A DNA stretch of 64,000 bases from Neoceratodus forsteri (lineage: Eukaryota; Chordata; Ceratodontiformes; Ceratodontidae), in NCBI GenBank assembly GCA_016271365.2, contig CM057454.1:697019501-697083500 (forward strand). The letters run 5' to 3'. Positions 19,195 to 31,299 of the stretch are shown here, piece after piece. Within the stretch, counting starts at the first letter, position 1. Each line of letters opens with the position of its first letter. The position numbers were made by a program, and so were the translations under genes. The notes beneath the pieces are model-generated. The model was not told the origin of the DNA. It saw nothing but the letters and a program-made list of their open reading frames with translations, and ran no database searches.

Positions 19195-20300
19195 TTAAAA
19201 AACTATGACTGCAGCAAAGCCTGCTATGGGCTCTTGGATCGGTAGCAGTGGCAAAGGAATAGTTAGCAGCAGTGTCGGTGGCATTAGTGTGGCCAAATGT
19301 TTCTCAGACACGTCTGTGGCATCCATGCTGGTGGGTACTGGTGGAGGTGGTGACAAGAGTAGCAGTACAAAAGGTAGAAACATCTCTGGATCAGGTTCAG
19401 TGGTCAAGGAGGAGGAGGTTGTAGGTGTACTTGTGACTGCTGGTGCTAAGTATGATCTTGATGACAGTATTCCATTCTCAAATGAAGGTGTTAAGCATGA
19501 GCATTAGTTGGAGACAGATCTGACTCTTATACAGTCAGAAATGACTACATTGAAAAATGTGTGTCAGACTCATTAATGAGAGGGAGAGAGAGCCTGGAGA
19601 AAGTGATGATGATGATGATAATGACATAGCTTATGAGGAGGAGGATATCAGTGGTTGTTGGGAATAATCATTTGAATTCCCCTTGGGAGCCCAAAAGGAA
19701 AAAGAGGAAGACTGGTGCCAATAAAGATATGGGTGTTTCCATCACTTTCTCATCCAACTACCAAAGTTCCACCCTACACTACACTAGTTGATCCTCTTAC
19801 TGATAACAACACCAATGGGAATCGGGCAGAGAAAACAAGCAAGGTAAAAAAGAAAATCTCAGCAAATACACTATAAGATGCTTTGTACCAAGTGGGAGTT
19901 AAATACATGGAGGAAAAGGAGGACGAGGAAGCTGTGGAGGCAGTATGATTGCTGGCAGTGCAATGCATGGTAGATTCTTATTTGATGGACACAAGGCACC
20001 TTACCATCACAGATGAGTACTTGCTATACTGGAGTAGAAAGGTCACTGATTGGCCAGCACTGCCCTCAGTAACAATCAAATACCTGAACTGTCCACACTT
20101 GAGTGTCAGTGTGGAGGGGGTATTTAGTCTGGTAGGGGCCATTTTGTGGGACACGCATACAAATCTGTCACCTAGAAGTGTTGGCATGTTGAAATTTATT
20201 AAAATGAATGTAAGGCACATTCCAAGCAGCACAATCATGTCAGTGTTCCTACCATATGAAGGCATGAGGTTGTCAGCATTGGAAAATTGTCTTCTACTGA
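19195..20300 (+). pseudogene. hAT transposase, internally deleted copy
   Basis: The N-terminus (Met at 19206, 'MTAAKPAMGSWIGS') parallels the start of the second hAT copy at 47669. Both then share 'GISVAKCFS'-like and 'VKEEEVVGV' stretches (compare 50.23-50.35 kb). The C-terminal dimerisation block at 19949-20210 reads 'DTRHLTITDEYLLYWSRKV', 'PALPSVTIKYLNCP' and 'LSVSVEGVFSLVGAI', the hAT-C signature with the R/S-V-F-S motif. The BED finger and the catalytic insertion domain are missing between 19.76 and 19.90 kb. A poly-acidic 'EEKEDEEAVEA'-like linker precedes hAT-C in both copies. Confidence 0.87.
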
Positions 20301-21165
20301 GGTGGATGAAGCACAAATGGATACAGAATTCTCATGTGAGGACAACCTCAGAGTGAAAGGGGCTGCTTCCTTGACAAGGATGAAGCATACAAAGCTATGT
20401 ATTCTGTCCATCCTTTCTTCCTCATCAGTTGATTCCTTTTCTTTATTGTTCATGTTTTATTTTTTTATGTCATTTAACTTTTTCCCAAGTTGTGCTGCTG
20501 TTCCCAATTTCCATCTGATTACCAGCCTCCATCCTCTCTGATGTTATGCATACAAACTAGAAAATCACTGAATACCGTATCATTAAATACAAGCAATAAT
20601 ATGGGCCACTGCCTCCACAGCATTCAGTTAGAGACAAACCCAGACTCTTAATCCAGTGTAAATGTAATTGTCAGCCAGACAGATCATACCTACTCCAGTA
20701 AGCAAGACACCACCTTCTCCTCCTCTGGCCTGCTTGTGTTTCCATATACACAAACAACATGGGCCTCCACCTCCACCGTATGCATCTATACTGACAAACC
20801 TGATTCGTAATCTAGCATAAGTGCCATTGCCAGGCAGGCCTCCAGCCAGCCGTCAAGTTGATCCTCTGGCCAGCCACATCAATGCAGCAAGACCTCAAGT
20901 CTGGCAAGGCCTACCTTCATCTGCTGTGATGGTAAGCATCTTCCACTGTTGTTCACACTCCCTATCCTCAATGTCACTGTTAGAATTGACTCCTCACACA
21001 GGAGGAGCTACCACCATATGGCTTGTAAGACATTAACAAGCTCACAGAACCAAAAATAGCAGACGGGAAAATGTTGTAAGTTTTAAGTAGTTAGTTATAG
21101 CTTTTTATTTCTGAAGTATTCTCTTTTTCTGATTGCTCATTAGAAAGTTGTTTATGTGACAGTAT
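20300..21165. other. No gene seen; possible hAT 3' flank
   Basis: AT-rich DNA after the hAT-C domain with no sustained coding similarity. It may include the 3'UTR of the hAT copy; no terminal repeat is recognised here. Confidence 0.3.
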
Positions 21166-21167
21166 TA

Positions 21168-21416
21168 TGCAGAATGTGTGGAACAGCACCCTATCTGGCA
21201 GCTGACATATCTAGTTATACCCCACACTGCATAATCAGCACTGTAACCTAACTGGATGTGACATCAGAGGTGATTGATCTGGCAGCTACAGAGTGGCTTT
21301 TGCTAAGTAGCTGTGATGACACAGTCAGTGAGGCCACAATGCTGATGATACAGTGTGGGGGGGGTTAGAGAACTAGATACGTCAGCTGACAGACAGAGTG
21401 CTGTTACACAGTTTGC
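21168..21416. mobile_element. Foldback MITE with about 75-bp inverted arms
   Basis: The left arm from 21169 ('gcagaatgtgtggaacagca', 'cagctgacatatctagtt', 'acactgcat') pairs with the complement of the right arm ('gatacagtgtgggg', 'aactagatacgtcagctg', 'tgctgttacacagtttgc') ending near 21415. The loop is about 95 bases. No ORF and no certain target duplication. Confidence 0.8.
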
Positions 21417-22890
21417 ACCTACCAATATCAGGTAAAAAATTCTAATTACTCAAAGGGAAAAGAAAAAGCACCTCATATATAAAACTTAAGATTTAACTAC
21501 TTTTAAAAATTAATATTAATTTAAGGCAGTACATAAGCTCTTTACAATGTGTTACTTTCCTTTTGTCTCTCTCTTACTGTGGATTTCATCATTCAAAGAG
21601 ATAACTGGCAAGCCACTCACAAAGCCAGACAGCCCTTGATTCACAGACTTAGCTTGCCTCTTTCTATGCCACTTCTTTTGGTGGCACCATTGTTCCAGTA
21701 CACAGTGTGCCCAGCACTAATTTAATGCTAAGTATCATTAGATTTTTTCTTTTTTTTTTAAGTTTTCCTGTCACAGGTACACACATACACAGTGGCCCAG
21801 TGAGGCAAAATCATTTCTCCTTCTTTACGGCTGCATGGGCGGAGCTCCACAGATATTATGGCATCACAGGGGGTTTAATAGAGCACTGTGGAAGCACATG
21901 ACTGGACTGCTGTCTGGTGTGCTTCCACGGTGCTCTGGAGAATTTCCAATGGTGCTGTTTATGCAGCCCTTCCCAACCATGGGCCTCATAAACACACCCC
22001 CTTGCAGCATTCTAATTTTTCTTCCTCAACTGTGAAAGTGATGGCCGCCCTGCCCAAGATGGCAGCTCCAACTAAAACTGTGCATTCGCGAGTATTACAT
22101 ATGTGCAGTTGTGTTGGCACCGCCACCTTGTAAACAGCAGACTCTGGTGCAGCAAGAGCTATGAGAATTCTTTTACTCACACTCACCACACTCCCGTAGC
22201 TCTGAGCAGCCATATAGGCTATGACTAGAATTTGTTCTTTGCAGGTGACAGGTATAGGAAGACTGGGAGTGGACAATGGATATACTGTGCGGCCACCACA
22301 ATGGAGTAGTAGCAGAAATCAGGACAGGCGGAATTAAGATGTGCAAAGTTATTTTTCCTTTTTTCTTTTAGAACAAGTGAGGACTAGAGGCAACAGTAAG
22401 ACAGATAAAACAGCAAATGGTGACAAAAGTGAAGAGAGGATTGAGTTATAGCCTGGCAACAGAGGGTGCACTGTCACCATGGAGTTCTTCCAGCATCTCA
22501 AGGGTACTCTGATGGTTTTGGAGCAATGCCTCCCAAAGTTCCATTCATCACCACAACTTGGCACCTATCTCCCGAGGAGCTGTGACACTTCAGCATGTTT
22601 GTATGTGAGAAGAGCATCTGAGGCTTGTCTCTTAGGTGACTGCTGCAGCATCCGAGTCCTGCTGCAGGTCCCACTCCTGCTCACCTCTGTGTCACCCTCC
22701 AGGACCTGTGCACCACATAATGACTCACATCACCTCTTCATGTTCTGCCAACCCTGTGGCTTGGAAAGACCACTAGGGGCAGCACTGTCTCCATCCATCT
22801 CAGCTGTATTGACAAGACTCCTGACATGCTGCTTCCACTCCTGGCAGTGCCTCACTTTAAGTTTTTTTGTTTCGAACTCTATTTTTTTGC
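21417..22890. other. Unassigned; 15-bp-stem hairpin near 21880-21942
   Basis: No protein family recognised. 'gagcactgtggaagcac' at about 21881 pairs with 'gtgcttccacggtgctc' about 40 bases on, with one mismatch. Plus-strand open frames here (for example 22479-22904) have no motif I recognise and look like fortuitous frames or unknown repeat. Confidence 0.35.
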
Positions 22891-22899
22891 ACCCTTACC

Positions 22900-23525
22900 A
22901 CTAACCTCTCTCCAGCATGGTCTCTCAGATGCTGGCTCTGCCCATCCACCTGAAGGTCTGACCATCCATACTCCTGGTTGGGAAGCACCCTCCCTCTGCA
23001 CAGCTCACCCTAACCCCTCGGCTCTGAGTTTCCCAAGGAAGGACCGCCCACTCCTACTGGCACTCTGTCTATAGTACTGGTGGGCTTCTTGCAGGAGAAG
23101 GAACCAGAGTGGACATCTTGACATCTGGCATTGGACTTGGGGCCGCAACCACTGGACCCACCTTCACCTATCAGTGGAGTTTTTTTTTTCCTTGAGTGTA
23201 TCCTGGGAGCACGGACGTGCAATGACATCCAGCACAATGTGGACATGCTCCCGTACCCACTTGCAGAACATCTGCCATCGCTCCTATACCCCAGATGCAA
23301 GCTCCTCATGATACTGTGGTCTCCTGGCCTCTGCTACGAGCTGCCAAAGCAGAGAGGAGTGCCAGCCACTCACCCCACAACAGAAGAGCAGTCCTCCAGA
23401 TGCTCAATCCTCTCCTTCCCCTGCTGAGTCCCAGCACACTGAGTCTGTTCCTGAACCCTGGTCACTGCTGTGGTGCGAGGTGTAGTGTCCAGCGCCTCAA
23501 CCCTCAGCACCATCAGGCTGTCTGT
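22900..23525 (-). mobile_element. Long tRNA-type SINE copy (minus)
   Basis: The complement of 23380-23510 reads 'ggttgaggcgctggacacta', then 'cagtgaccagggttcagg', then 'ggagaggattgagcatctgg'. This follows the order of the SINE head and first body block at 35878 ('gggctgaggcactatgtgcc', 'ggtgacctaggttcag', 'ggagaggattgagcattc'). The 3' limit at about 22900 is approximate. Confidence 0.6.
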
Positions 23526-23529
23526 CTCA

Positions 23530-24440
23530 CCTTAAGGTGAATGTGATGCCAACTGGTACCCAAATGGCTGCCCTGTGTCCTGCGCTGAACAACAGTGTGA
23601 CACAAGGGCATCTCACCACACTGTTATCAGAGGAGTCAATATCAAAGTTCCAACCTAAGGACTTATACTACTGCCATAAGAAGGATCTGGATGATCTCGG
23701 GTGCGTCTCTTCCTCATAACGAGGCTCAAAGACAGATGTTGCAGGTACAGGAGCAGGGCCGATGGGTGGTGGTACCATTGTATGCTATTGCTAGTGCTGT
23801 GGGAGGAGTCAGGTGCTGCCTGTTCCCATTGTTCCTGGTGCCAAGGCAGTCCTCTTCAGATGTATGGGATGGCATGTCCCATCTGTGGACTGCATGCTGT
23901 CTCCTCAATGTGACTCTTCCCTGTCCTTCCAGACTCCTCTTTGCTGGCCCCACTTATTTTAATTTTGGGAAAAAATGTATAGAGAAAAATAGGGTAAAAA
24001 GAAGAAAAATAAAATAAATAAAAGTGAGTAATATAAGGAAAATTACAGCTAAACGTCAACTAAATAAAATCCTCAAACCTGCTAAATAAAGATAAGATTG
24101 CAAACAAATTAAAAAGCTGTAAAAGACATTTTAATAAGACTTTAGAAGGCTCTAAAAGCAGCACATCTGACCTCTTCCACTAACTCTGACTGCAAAAGAA
24201 AACTGAACATCAGTCTGAACATAGGGCAGTAGCATGTGACCTGTAGGCGCTCTTTCCATGTGATCTACAGGCACATGTTTACCAGAAGCCTTAGTTAGAG
24301 CAAACATCTCTCAAATGTGCCCTAATGGTGAAGTTGTAGGTGAAGTTATTAAAAGTGAATTTTCTAGTAAATTTCAACAATTTACAAATTGATTTGCAAA
24401 GGTGAAGACAGTGACTGTGCAGGAACTTCACAAGTGAATT
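23530..24440. other. No gene recognised; ends in a hAT-like terminus
   Basis: No protein motif. From about 24.3 kb there are repeated 'gtgaagtt' and 'cttcac' words typical of hAT subterminal regions, leading to the terminal repeat at 24445. Confidence 0.35.
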
Positions 24441-24460
24441 AAAACTTCACAACATCTCTA
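24436..24460 (-). repeat. Candidate hAT right terminal inverted repeat
   Basis: The complement reads 'tagagatgttgtgaagtttt', close to the termini of the element at 5489-7208 and to 'tagtgatgtgtgaagttgg' at 46289. It may be the right end of the hAT copy at 19.2 kb or of a separate MITE. The left partner and target duplication are not identified. Confidence 0.55.
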
Positions 24461-24469
24461 GTGCTAGGG

Positions 24470-24875
24470 TAATTTTCCTGAAGTTTCTCAATGTAGATCA
24501 TTGGTGTGATAGGGGCACCAGTGGGAATGTGCACAATGGCATGCTATTCATGCACCCAACTGATGGCATCCCTTCCCTGCCTACCTATAGATGCACATCC
24601 ACCCATGGTCACCTAGATGCCAGCACTGTACTGGAGCCAGCATTCCTCTCTCCCTGTAGGAAGAGTGTGCTTAATGCTCCTCCTCCTGGCTGATCCTCAG
24701 TAAACTAAAATAAGTTCAAGGTTGATCCACTCACCTGGTTAGATCATAATGCTTTGATGTTCCTTTGTGAGGCCACTTGTGTAATTCCCCTTCCCCCCAT
24801 GGAGACCCAAGCTCATTCTTAAGCCCAGGTCGCCAGCATTGCAAGTGATAGACCTACCATTGTACCTTTGCATTG
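24470..24875 (-). mobile_element. tRNA-type SINE head (minus), divergent
   Basis: The complement of 24780-24870 gives 'tggtaggtctatcacttgc', 'aatgctggcgacctgggctt' and 'gagcttgggtctcc', matching the order of the SINE head at 35878 ('gtcggtgacctaggttcag', 'caagctcgggttgcc'). The body beyond it is not clearly alignable by eye. Confidence 0.45.
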
Positions 24876-24894
24876 ATAGGATGGATAAAATTAA

Positions 24895-25770
24895 ATTTTT
24901 TAATATATGATTGGTGACTCATGATCAATGATACACAGGGCTGTACTTTTGTCATTAAACACTTTTCTGATCAATATGTTCAAATATAATCTGAGTTACG
25001 TCTTTCGACTGAAGGAGCCAGTTATTAATTTTCCAGATCCCCCAGGTTTTGGCAGAGAGGAAACAAATGATTTTGTTAGTTACTACTGAGTGATCAGATG
25101 GTGTACCTGGCAGAATCTTGCTCTTGAGTACACCAGACAGGATCAGGTGGCTAGTAAGAAAGTAGTTTAAATGAGATAAAGAACCATGTACCATTGATTT
25201 AAATGTAAAGTCTCTGTCGGTGGGGTGAAGGGTTCTCCAAAGATCACAGAGACCCAGATGGTCAACTAGATCACGCAGAGTGTGCTGCGCGGGAGAAAGG
25301 CCTCTGTTGTACTTGTCTGAGTGGTCCAGATTGGGGTCAAAGGGAAGGTTCCAGTCCCCTCCTATTATCATTGGCAAGTTTAGAAAGGGGGACAAAACAT
25401 TCAGGAGTTGCATGAAGAAGGGAGGGGAATCAGCACTAGGATCATATACACTTCCCAGGAGTTCTGTTGTATGTAGGTGGCCCCTAATGAAAATATACTT
25501 GCCCTGGGGGTTGCTGACGGTGTGGGTACAAACAAAGGGAACTGTGCGTGCTATCAAAATCATTACCCCCCTTACTCTGAGTACTGTCCCTGGCTCAATA
25601 CACCAGTCCCACATGTTGCCTCCTTAACTTGTTTGCTTCGGTCTCCAGCAGATGAGTCTCCTGGAGGAAGACGATATCACTCTTAAGAAGTTGTAGGTGG
25701 TTTAGGATTTTGTATTGTTTGAGTTTCTGTTTGGCCCCTCTAACATTCCTTGTAGCAAAGACGAGTGCCC
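24895..25770 (-). pseudogene. L1 ORF2 endonuclease
   Basis: Minus-strand reading: 'LFATRNVRGAKQKLKQYKIL' (L1 start block, about 25750), 'LLKSDIVFLQETHLLETEA' (catalytic Glu block, about 25680), 'MIIGGDWNLPFDP' (about 25370), 'SHLNYFLTS' (about 25160; family S-R-I-D-Y-F, here Asp to Asn) and 'GTPSDHSVV' (about 25100). The enzyme nicks target DNA in the nucleus to prime reverse transcription. The catalytic Asp change and breaks upstream of 25614 indicate a dead copy. It ends at about 24930, where the rest of ORF2 is displaced by insertions to 19.2 kb. Confidence 0.92.
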
Positions 25771-25774
25771 TAGC

Positions 25775-27385
25775 AGTTGCACTTATAGATATCTTAATAT
25801 ATTCCCACTTCAGGATGGAGTCCTTCTCACTGTTATTAGATATTATTGAGAATGTCGTATCCCACCCCCTTCCCTTTTCTCAGTGCTACTTCCAAGCTGC
25901 CCTTCCCCCCAGACCAAAGCATACCATCCAGCTGAGTTGAGTGAAGCCCATATTGCCTTCCCATCCCCATATAATTCCCAAACAGCAAAAAGGAACTGTG
26001 TACATATTTTGGCAAGATATCCCACCGACCCCACTCTCATCCCATCCAGCTAGTGCTTGGCTCATGATGGTCAGTTCACCTTCTTCTTCCTTCCACCCCA
26101 GCCACCCAATATCCCTGAGAAATATTTATAGCCAGTCAAGAAAACAGTTACTATAAAAAACAGATATTTAACAAGTAACAGGTCTATAATACTAAAACTA
26201 AGTACAGTACAAACTTGCAAAGAGTGCCATGAATTGCAATCAAGGTTAACCCAGAGGGGCTATTCAGAAGGGTTAAATGGTGACCTAGCCCATCCGTATA
26301 CTCAGAATGTCAATCTCAATACCCCTTTGGTCACTGGTCTGTGTTCTGTCTGTTAGGCATAACAGTCATATCAGGCGTGATGCTAGAAGCATTATTTTTT
26401 TAACCAAGTTACAGAAATGGAGAAGTCAGTCCAGGATAATCAGAAAGGATCTGTTTGGTGGAGGTCTCTCTCTCACCCTTGGGGGCTATGGAAAACTGTA
26501 GGGAGATGATTCAAGGGAGGGTCCCCGAACCTTCAAAGGTTGTAATGTGACCTTTAAGTGGAGCAGTTTTAGGGTACTTGCATTATCAGGAAGTTCTAAG
26601 TTACTCTCTCATGTGTCTGCATGCTCCTGCATCGCAGCTTAAGGAACACTGGAACATGTTACCAGGTCTCTTACCCCACCAGGTTTGCTTTAAAGGCCTG
26701 CCAATAACAGCTTGAGGGAGGTGATCGTGGTGTCACAGAGTTAGCACCTCTCTTGCGTCCCTGGAGCCTGGTCTCCAATAGTCCCCAGTAGCAGTGTATA
26801 CTCATGAAGATAACTGGCCTGCACAGAATTGAGCCAAACGAACAGGGCAAGAATGTATAGGTTTTGGTAAAAAACTCTTGATGCACACTACTTACAGTTC
26901 TGCAGGATCCTGTGGTGGGTCCAAAGTTGTGGATGATAGTGCCCGGTTAGCAATGGGGTAAGGGGGAGACATAAGATGGGATTGGTTGTGCTGCACAACA
27001 GGGAATTGTCAGAGTATGAGTGGCTGCTGCAACTAGAAGAGCAGAGAAAAGGTTGATGAGCATCCCTGGAGCTCCCCCTTGCGAGACAATGGAAACTAGG
27101 CAACCATTCATGGTGATAATAAGCTCTGCACGAAAGTTAAAATCAGTGATACAGTCACAGATTTATTCAATTTGGAGTGGACCCTGGATTGTGTACTTTA
27201 ACTCTTACTGATTATAGCCGCTCCCTGATTTGCAGCCTCTTACTCAGCAGGTATGTGGGACTGACCAGGAGGGCTGTTAATTTAAATCAATATTTAGGAA
27301 AGATAACATTGTGGATGCAAGTATGTTAAGCATACCGCCAAGGTGTCTCTCAGCGGTCCTTAAAGAGGTCAGGCAGGGCTGCTTT
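25775..27385 (-). other. Probable L1 ORF1-ORF2 interval, degraded
   Basis: No clear domain. It lies between the ORF1 C-terminal remnant (right) and the endonuclease (left) of a minus-strand L1. 1.6 kb is longer than a usual ORF1-ORF2 spacer, so it may hold another unrecognised insertion. Confidence 0.35.
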
Positions 27386-27389
27386 AGGA

Positions 27390-27680
27390 CTAGTGGTTGC
27401 CGATTCTAAATCCTCAAAGGTGGACCAGTTGTTGGCTAGAAGTACCTGTCATCTGGCAGGATATCCCATACAAAATCGGATGCTGGCAGCTATAAGCTTG
27501 GAGATCAGAGGGTGGAAGAAGGCTCGTCGCTGTCTCACTGTGGTCAGCAGATCTTGAGCAACACGTAAGCTGCAGTCTTCCCATTTAATTACTTACAACT
27601 CCCACATTTTAACCAGGAAATGTTGCCTTTCTAAGAAGTTAAGGAATCGGAAGATCAGAGGATGTGGGGGGAGGGCCCAT
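27390..27680 (-). pseudogene. L1 ORF1p C-terminal domain remnant
   Basis: Minus strand across small breaks: 'PPHPLIFRFLNFLERQHFLV' , 'LLTTVRQRRAFFHPLISKLI' and 'IRFCMGYPAR'. This follows the L1 ORF1p (transposase_22) RRM/C-terminal pattern P-R-P-I-I-F ... T-x-x-R-R-A-F ... Y-P-A-R. ORF1p is the trimeric RNA-binding chaperone of L1. It is truncated on its right by the CR1 at 27.68 kb. Confidence 0.75.
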
Positions 27681-27743
27681 CCAGTCTGCCCATTTATTTT
27701 TCTACCTTATAAATGTGCCATCAGCCTTAGCTCTGTCAATGGC

Positions 27744-30560
27744 CTATCTATTCATACTCATCTGTATTGCTCCCTTATGCCTATCCCATATCTGTTTTAA
27801 GCCCTGTACTGTATTCATATCCACCACTTTCTGAGGTAGGCCATTCCATGCATCCATCACCCTTTCTGTGAAAAAGAACTTCCTCACATTACCCCTTAAT
27901 TGGGCTCCCTCTACTCTCATGCTGTGCCCTCTTGTCCTGCTATTTTTCTTGTATTGAAACATGTTAGACTCTTTCACTTTGTTAATACCATTAAGGTGTT
28001 TGAATGTTTTGATCACATCACCTCTCTCCCTCCTTTGCTCTAGGCTATCCATATTGAGCTCCTTTAATCTGTCCTCATATGTTTTCTGATGCAGTCCCTG
28101 CACCATTTTGGTCGCCTTCTCTGGACTGCCTCAATTTGGTTAATGTCCTTGTGAAGGTGTGGCCTCCAGTACTGCACACAGTACTCCAGATGGGGCCTAA
28201 CCAGAGTCTTGTAAAGAGGGATTATTACCTCCCTCTTCCGACTTGTGATACCTCTACTAATACACCCCAACATCCCCCTAGCCTTACCTACTGCTTGAGT
28301 GGTCTACTTGAATGATTTCAGGTCATTGGCGATGATGCCCAAGTCTCTTTCTTCCCTTGTGACTGCCAGCAACTCCCTTCCCAGCCTATAGGTGGCTTCA
28401 GGGTTTCTCTTCCATATGTGCATGATCTTGCACTTCTGTACTTTAAAACACCAGTTGCCACTCTTCTGACCTTTTTGCCAGTTTATCCAGATCTCTTCTC
28501 ATTCTGCCCACCCCATCTGGATTATCTACTCTGTTGCAGATCTTGATGTCATCTGCAAACAGACAAACCTTACACTCCAGTCCATCTGCAATGTCACTGA
28601 TGAAGATATTGAAGAGGACTGGCCCCAGGACTGGCCCCAGGACTGATCCCTGAGGTACCTCACTTGTGACTTGCATCTCATCGAACTGTATACTATTTAC
28701 CACCACTCTGTTTTGTGCCCATCAACCAGTTTGCCACCCAGTTGACCAACTTCTGACCCACCCTAAGCCTACCCAGCTTATTAATCAATCTTCTATGTGG
28801 AACAGTATCAAAAGCTTTGCTGAAGTCAGGGTAGGTGACATCAACTGCTCCCCCTTGGTCCACCACTTTGGTTACCCAGTCAAAGAAATCTCTGAGACTA
28901 GTTTGACAGGACCTTCCTTTTTGTAAACCCATGCTGTCTTGGATCCTGTGCTCTTATGGATGCCAGGTGTTGCATTATCCTTTCCTTAAGGAGTGCCTCC
29001 ATAACCTTGCCCACTACTGAGGTAAGACTGACTGGTCTGTTGTTCCCTGCCTGCTCCCTGCTACCACTCTTGTGGAGCGGGATCACATAAGCCCTTCTCC
29101 AGTCTTCTGGGACCTCTTCTGTGTTCAGAGACTCACTAAACGGTTCTTATAATGGCAGTGCTAGTTCCACCCTTAGCTCCTTTAGTACCCTGGGATGTAT
29201 GCCATCAGGTCCCATTGCCTTGTCTACCCTGAGCTTATCGAGCTCTTGTAGGACCCTTTCTTTTGTGAAGGAACTAGTGCACACCATCCTCCCCCTGCAC
29301 CCATGGTGCTGAGCTGTGGGCCCTGCCCTACCTTATCTTCAGTAAATACTGAGCAGAAGTATCTATTTAGAATATATTCTTTTACATGGTCCTCCTCCTC
29401 ACACACACCCTTATCTCCTTTGATCTTAGCAATATCCACTTTGGATTTTCTCCTTTCATGGATGTATCTATAGAAAGTCTTGTCACCTTCTTTTACTGTT
29501 TGTGCTAGTGTTTCCTCAGTTTGGGCCTTTGCCTGCCTTACTGCCTTCCCTGCTTCCCTTAGGGAAGTTTGATATGCCTGTCTTCATCCCAGTGTGTTCC
29601 CTTGTATTTCCTGAAGGTCAGCCTTTTGGCTCTGACCTTTTCTGCTACTGTTTTTGAGAACCAAAGTGGTTTCTTTCTCCTTTTGCACTTCCTTTTCTCT
29701 TAAACACAATGGGATGTTGCTTCAAGTACTGCATCCTTAATGCTTGCCCACTTTGCCTGAACCCTCTCACCTGTATTTCTTTTTGCCAGGGCTAGCTTAA
29801 CTCTGTTGGCCATCTTATCAAAGTCAGCTCCTCTGAAGTCCCATATATTTGCCTTGGAATGGGATGATTTAGTTCTAGTGGCCCAATTGAACCATACCAT
29901 GTGATGGTCACTGGCCCCTAGATGACCTTCTACCTGGACATCTGTGATCCTTTCCCTGTTAGTTAGTACTAGATCTAGGATAGCCCTGTCTCTTGTGGGT
30001 TGTTGTACCAATTTTTTGAGGCCCTCCCCTTCCAGGGAATCCACCATGTGTCTCATTCTGGCAGATGTTCCTGCTGGTATTAACCAGTCTTTATCTGGCA
30101 AGTTGAAGTCTCTCATTATCAGAACCTCCCCTTTAACTGTCATGTTAATATCCTCCCCTTGGTCTGGGGGCCTGTAGACAACTCCAGTTCATATGGCTGT
30201 TCCATTTCTTGTTTCCAGGGTAACCCACAGTTCTTCTGGCTCCTTATGTGTATTCTGAATTTCCGTAGGTTTGATATTTTCACTGAGATATAGGGCCACT
30301 CCACCCCCCTTTTTGTACCTCAATCTCTTCTGAACAGTACATAGCCAGGTACTGAAGTCTCCCAAGTGTGGTTACTGGTAAACCACATCTTGTTAATTGC
30401 TACTATGTCCAGTCTAACCTCCGTCATTATTGCCTGCAGGTCTGGGATCTTGTTTCCCTGACTGCGAGCAATTGTGTACATGATTTTCCATTGGCCAGAT
30501 TTCAGTGCGTTAGTTGTTGGATGAGGTCTGGCATTTCCCATGTGTGTCGTATGGGAAGCC
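27744..30560 (-). pseudogene. CR1-E ORF2 (endonuclease-reverse transcriptase)
   Basis: Endonuclease: 'MTEVRLDIVAINKMWF' (about 30420), 'LIMRDFNLPDKDW' (30110; family G-D-F-N, here R-D-F-N), 'LDLVLTNRE' (about 29970), 'LGASDHHMVWF' (about 29910). RT: 'KAMGPDGIHP' (about 29210), 'SLTSVVGKVMEALLKERI' (about 29020), 'DVTYPDFSKAFDTVPHRRL' (about 28840), 'TSEVPQGSVLGPVLGPVLF' (28650) with a small 'GPVL' duplication, and 'LFADDIKI' (28560) with intact catalytic Asps. C-terminus: 'LYKTLVRPHLEYCVQYWRPH' and 'FFFTERVMDAWNGLP'. Several frameshifts. Confidence 0.92.
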
Positions 30561-30689
30561 GGACCTTTTTCCTTGCCTAGTGATGCAAATGAACTGCAAA
30601 CATGCTGAACTCCTGTTTGACCACTAGCTGAGGGGGGAGGGGTGTTCTTCCCATTCGACGTATGGTGTGCTGCACCCCTCTCCCCATTT

Positions 30690-31250
30690 GCTAGTTTAAA
30701 TATTCTGCAAAGACATCAAACTTCTGCCCCAATGCACTGACTCCCTCCTTAGTCAGATGCAGTCCATCAAATTTAAAGAACTTTCTCTCCCAAAGCTGTT
30801 GTCAGTTCCCTACACATTTGTGTCCTTTCTCCTGGCACCAGCCTTTCAGCCACATGTTTAGCTCCCCTATCTCCCCTTCTCTGACCTTCCATCCATCTGC
30901 CCCCCTCTTCCAGACTGGCAGGATCTCAGAGAAGGAGATGCCGGATGAAATGGATGATAGTTTGTCACCCAGCCTGGTCAGATGTTCCTTGGTCTCCACA
31001 ACTGACTGTCTGGTGAGATCATTAGTCCCTACGTGTACCAGGACATCAATGTTTTCTCCTGCTTCCTGAACAATTTTAGCAATGTGGTCAGTGTATCTCC
31101 ACACGGATGTACCTGGGAGACATCTGACCATTACCCTTGGCTGGAGATAGGTATCAACTCCCCGAAACATGGAGTCTCCTAGGATCAGAAGTTTTTTGGA
31201 TTTCCTTTTTGCTTTTTTTTTGTTTTGGTTTCTATTTTGGGTGAGATTTG
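30690..31250 (-). pseudogene. CR1-E ORF1 SGNH-esterase domain
   Basis: Best-preserved esterase in the window: 'SKKLLILGDSMFRGVDTYLQ' minus one (about 31160-31195; block I with nucleophile Ser intact), 'VLVHVGTNDLTRQSVVE' (about 31030; G-T-N-D oxyanion block intact), then 'FSEILPVWKRGADGWKVREG' (about 30900). The C-terminus is 'LNMWLKGWCQEKGHKCVGN'. A Lys-rich stretch precedes block I. SGNH hydrolase-like ORF1p occurs in CR1-group LINEs; its enzymatic substrate is not known from sequence. Confidence 0.85.
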
Positions 31251-31299
31251 TTGTGCTAGTTCCTGTGCTGCAGTGTCCTGCTCTGCAGTGTCCTCTGTC

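Noticed and set aside
19205..19507. Gly/Ser-rich 100-codon frame as a host glycine-rich protein
   Set aside because: It aligns with the N-terminal part of the second hAT transposase copy (47669 and 50230 onward).
22479..22904. 141-codon frame as a DNA-transposon or host exon
   Set aside because: No recognisable motif, no splice context I trust, and part overlaps SINE-like sequence.
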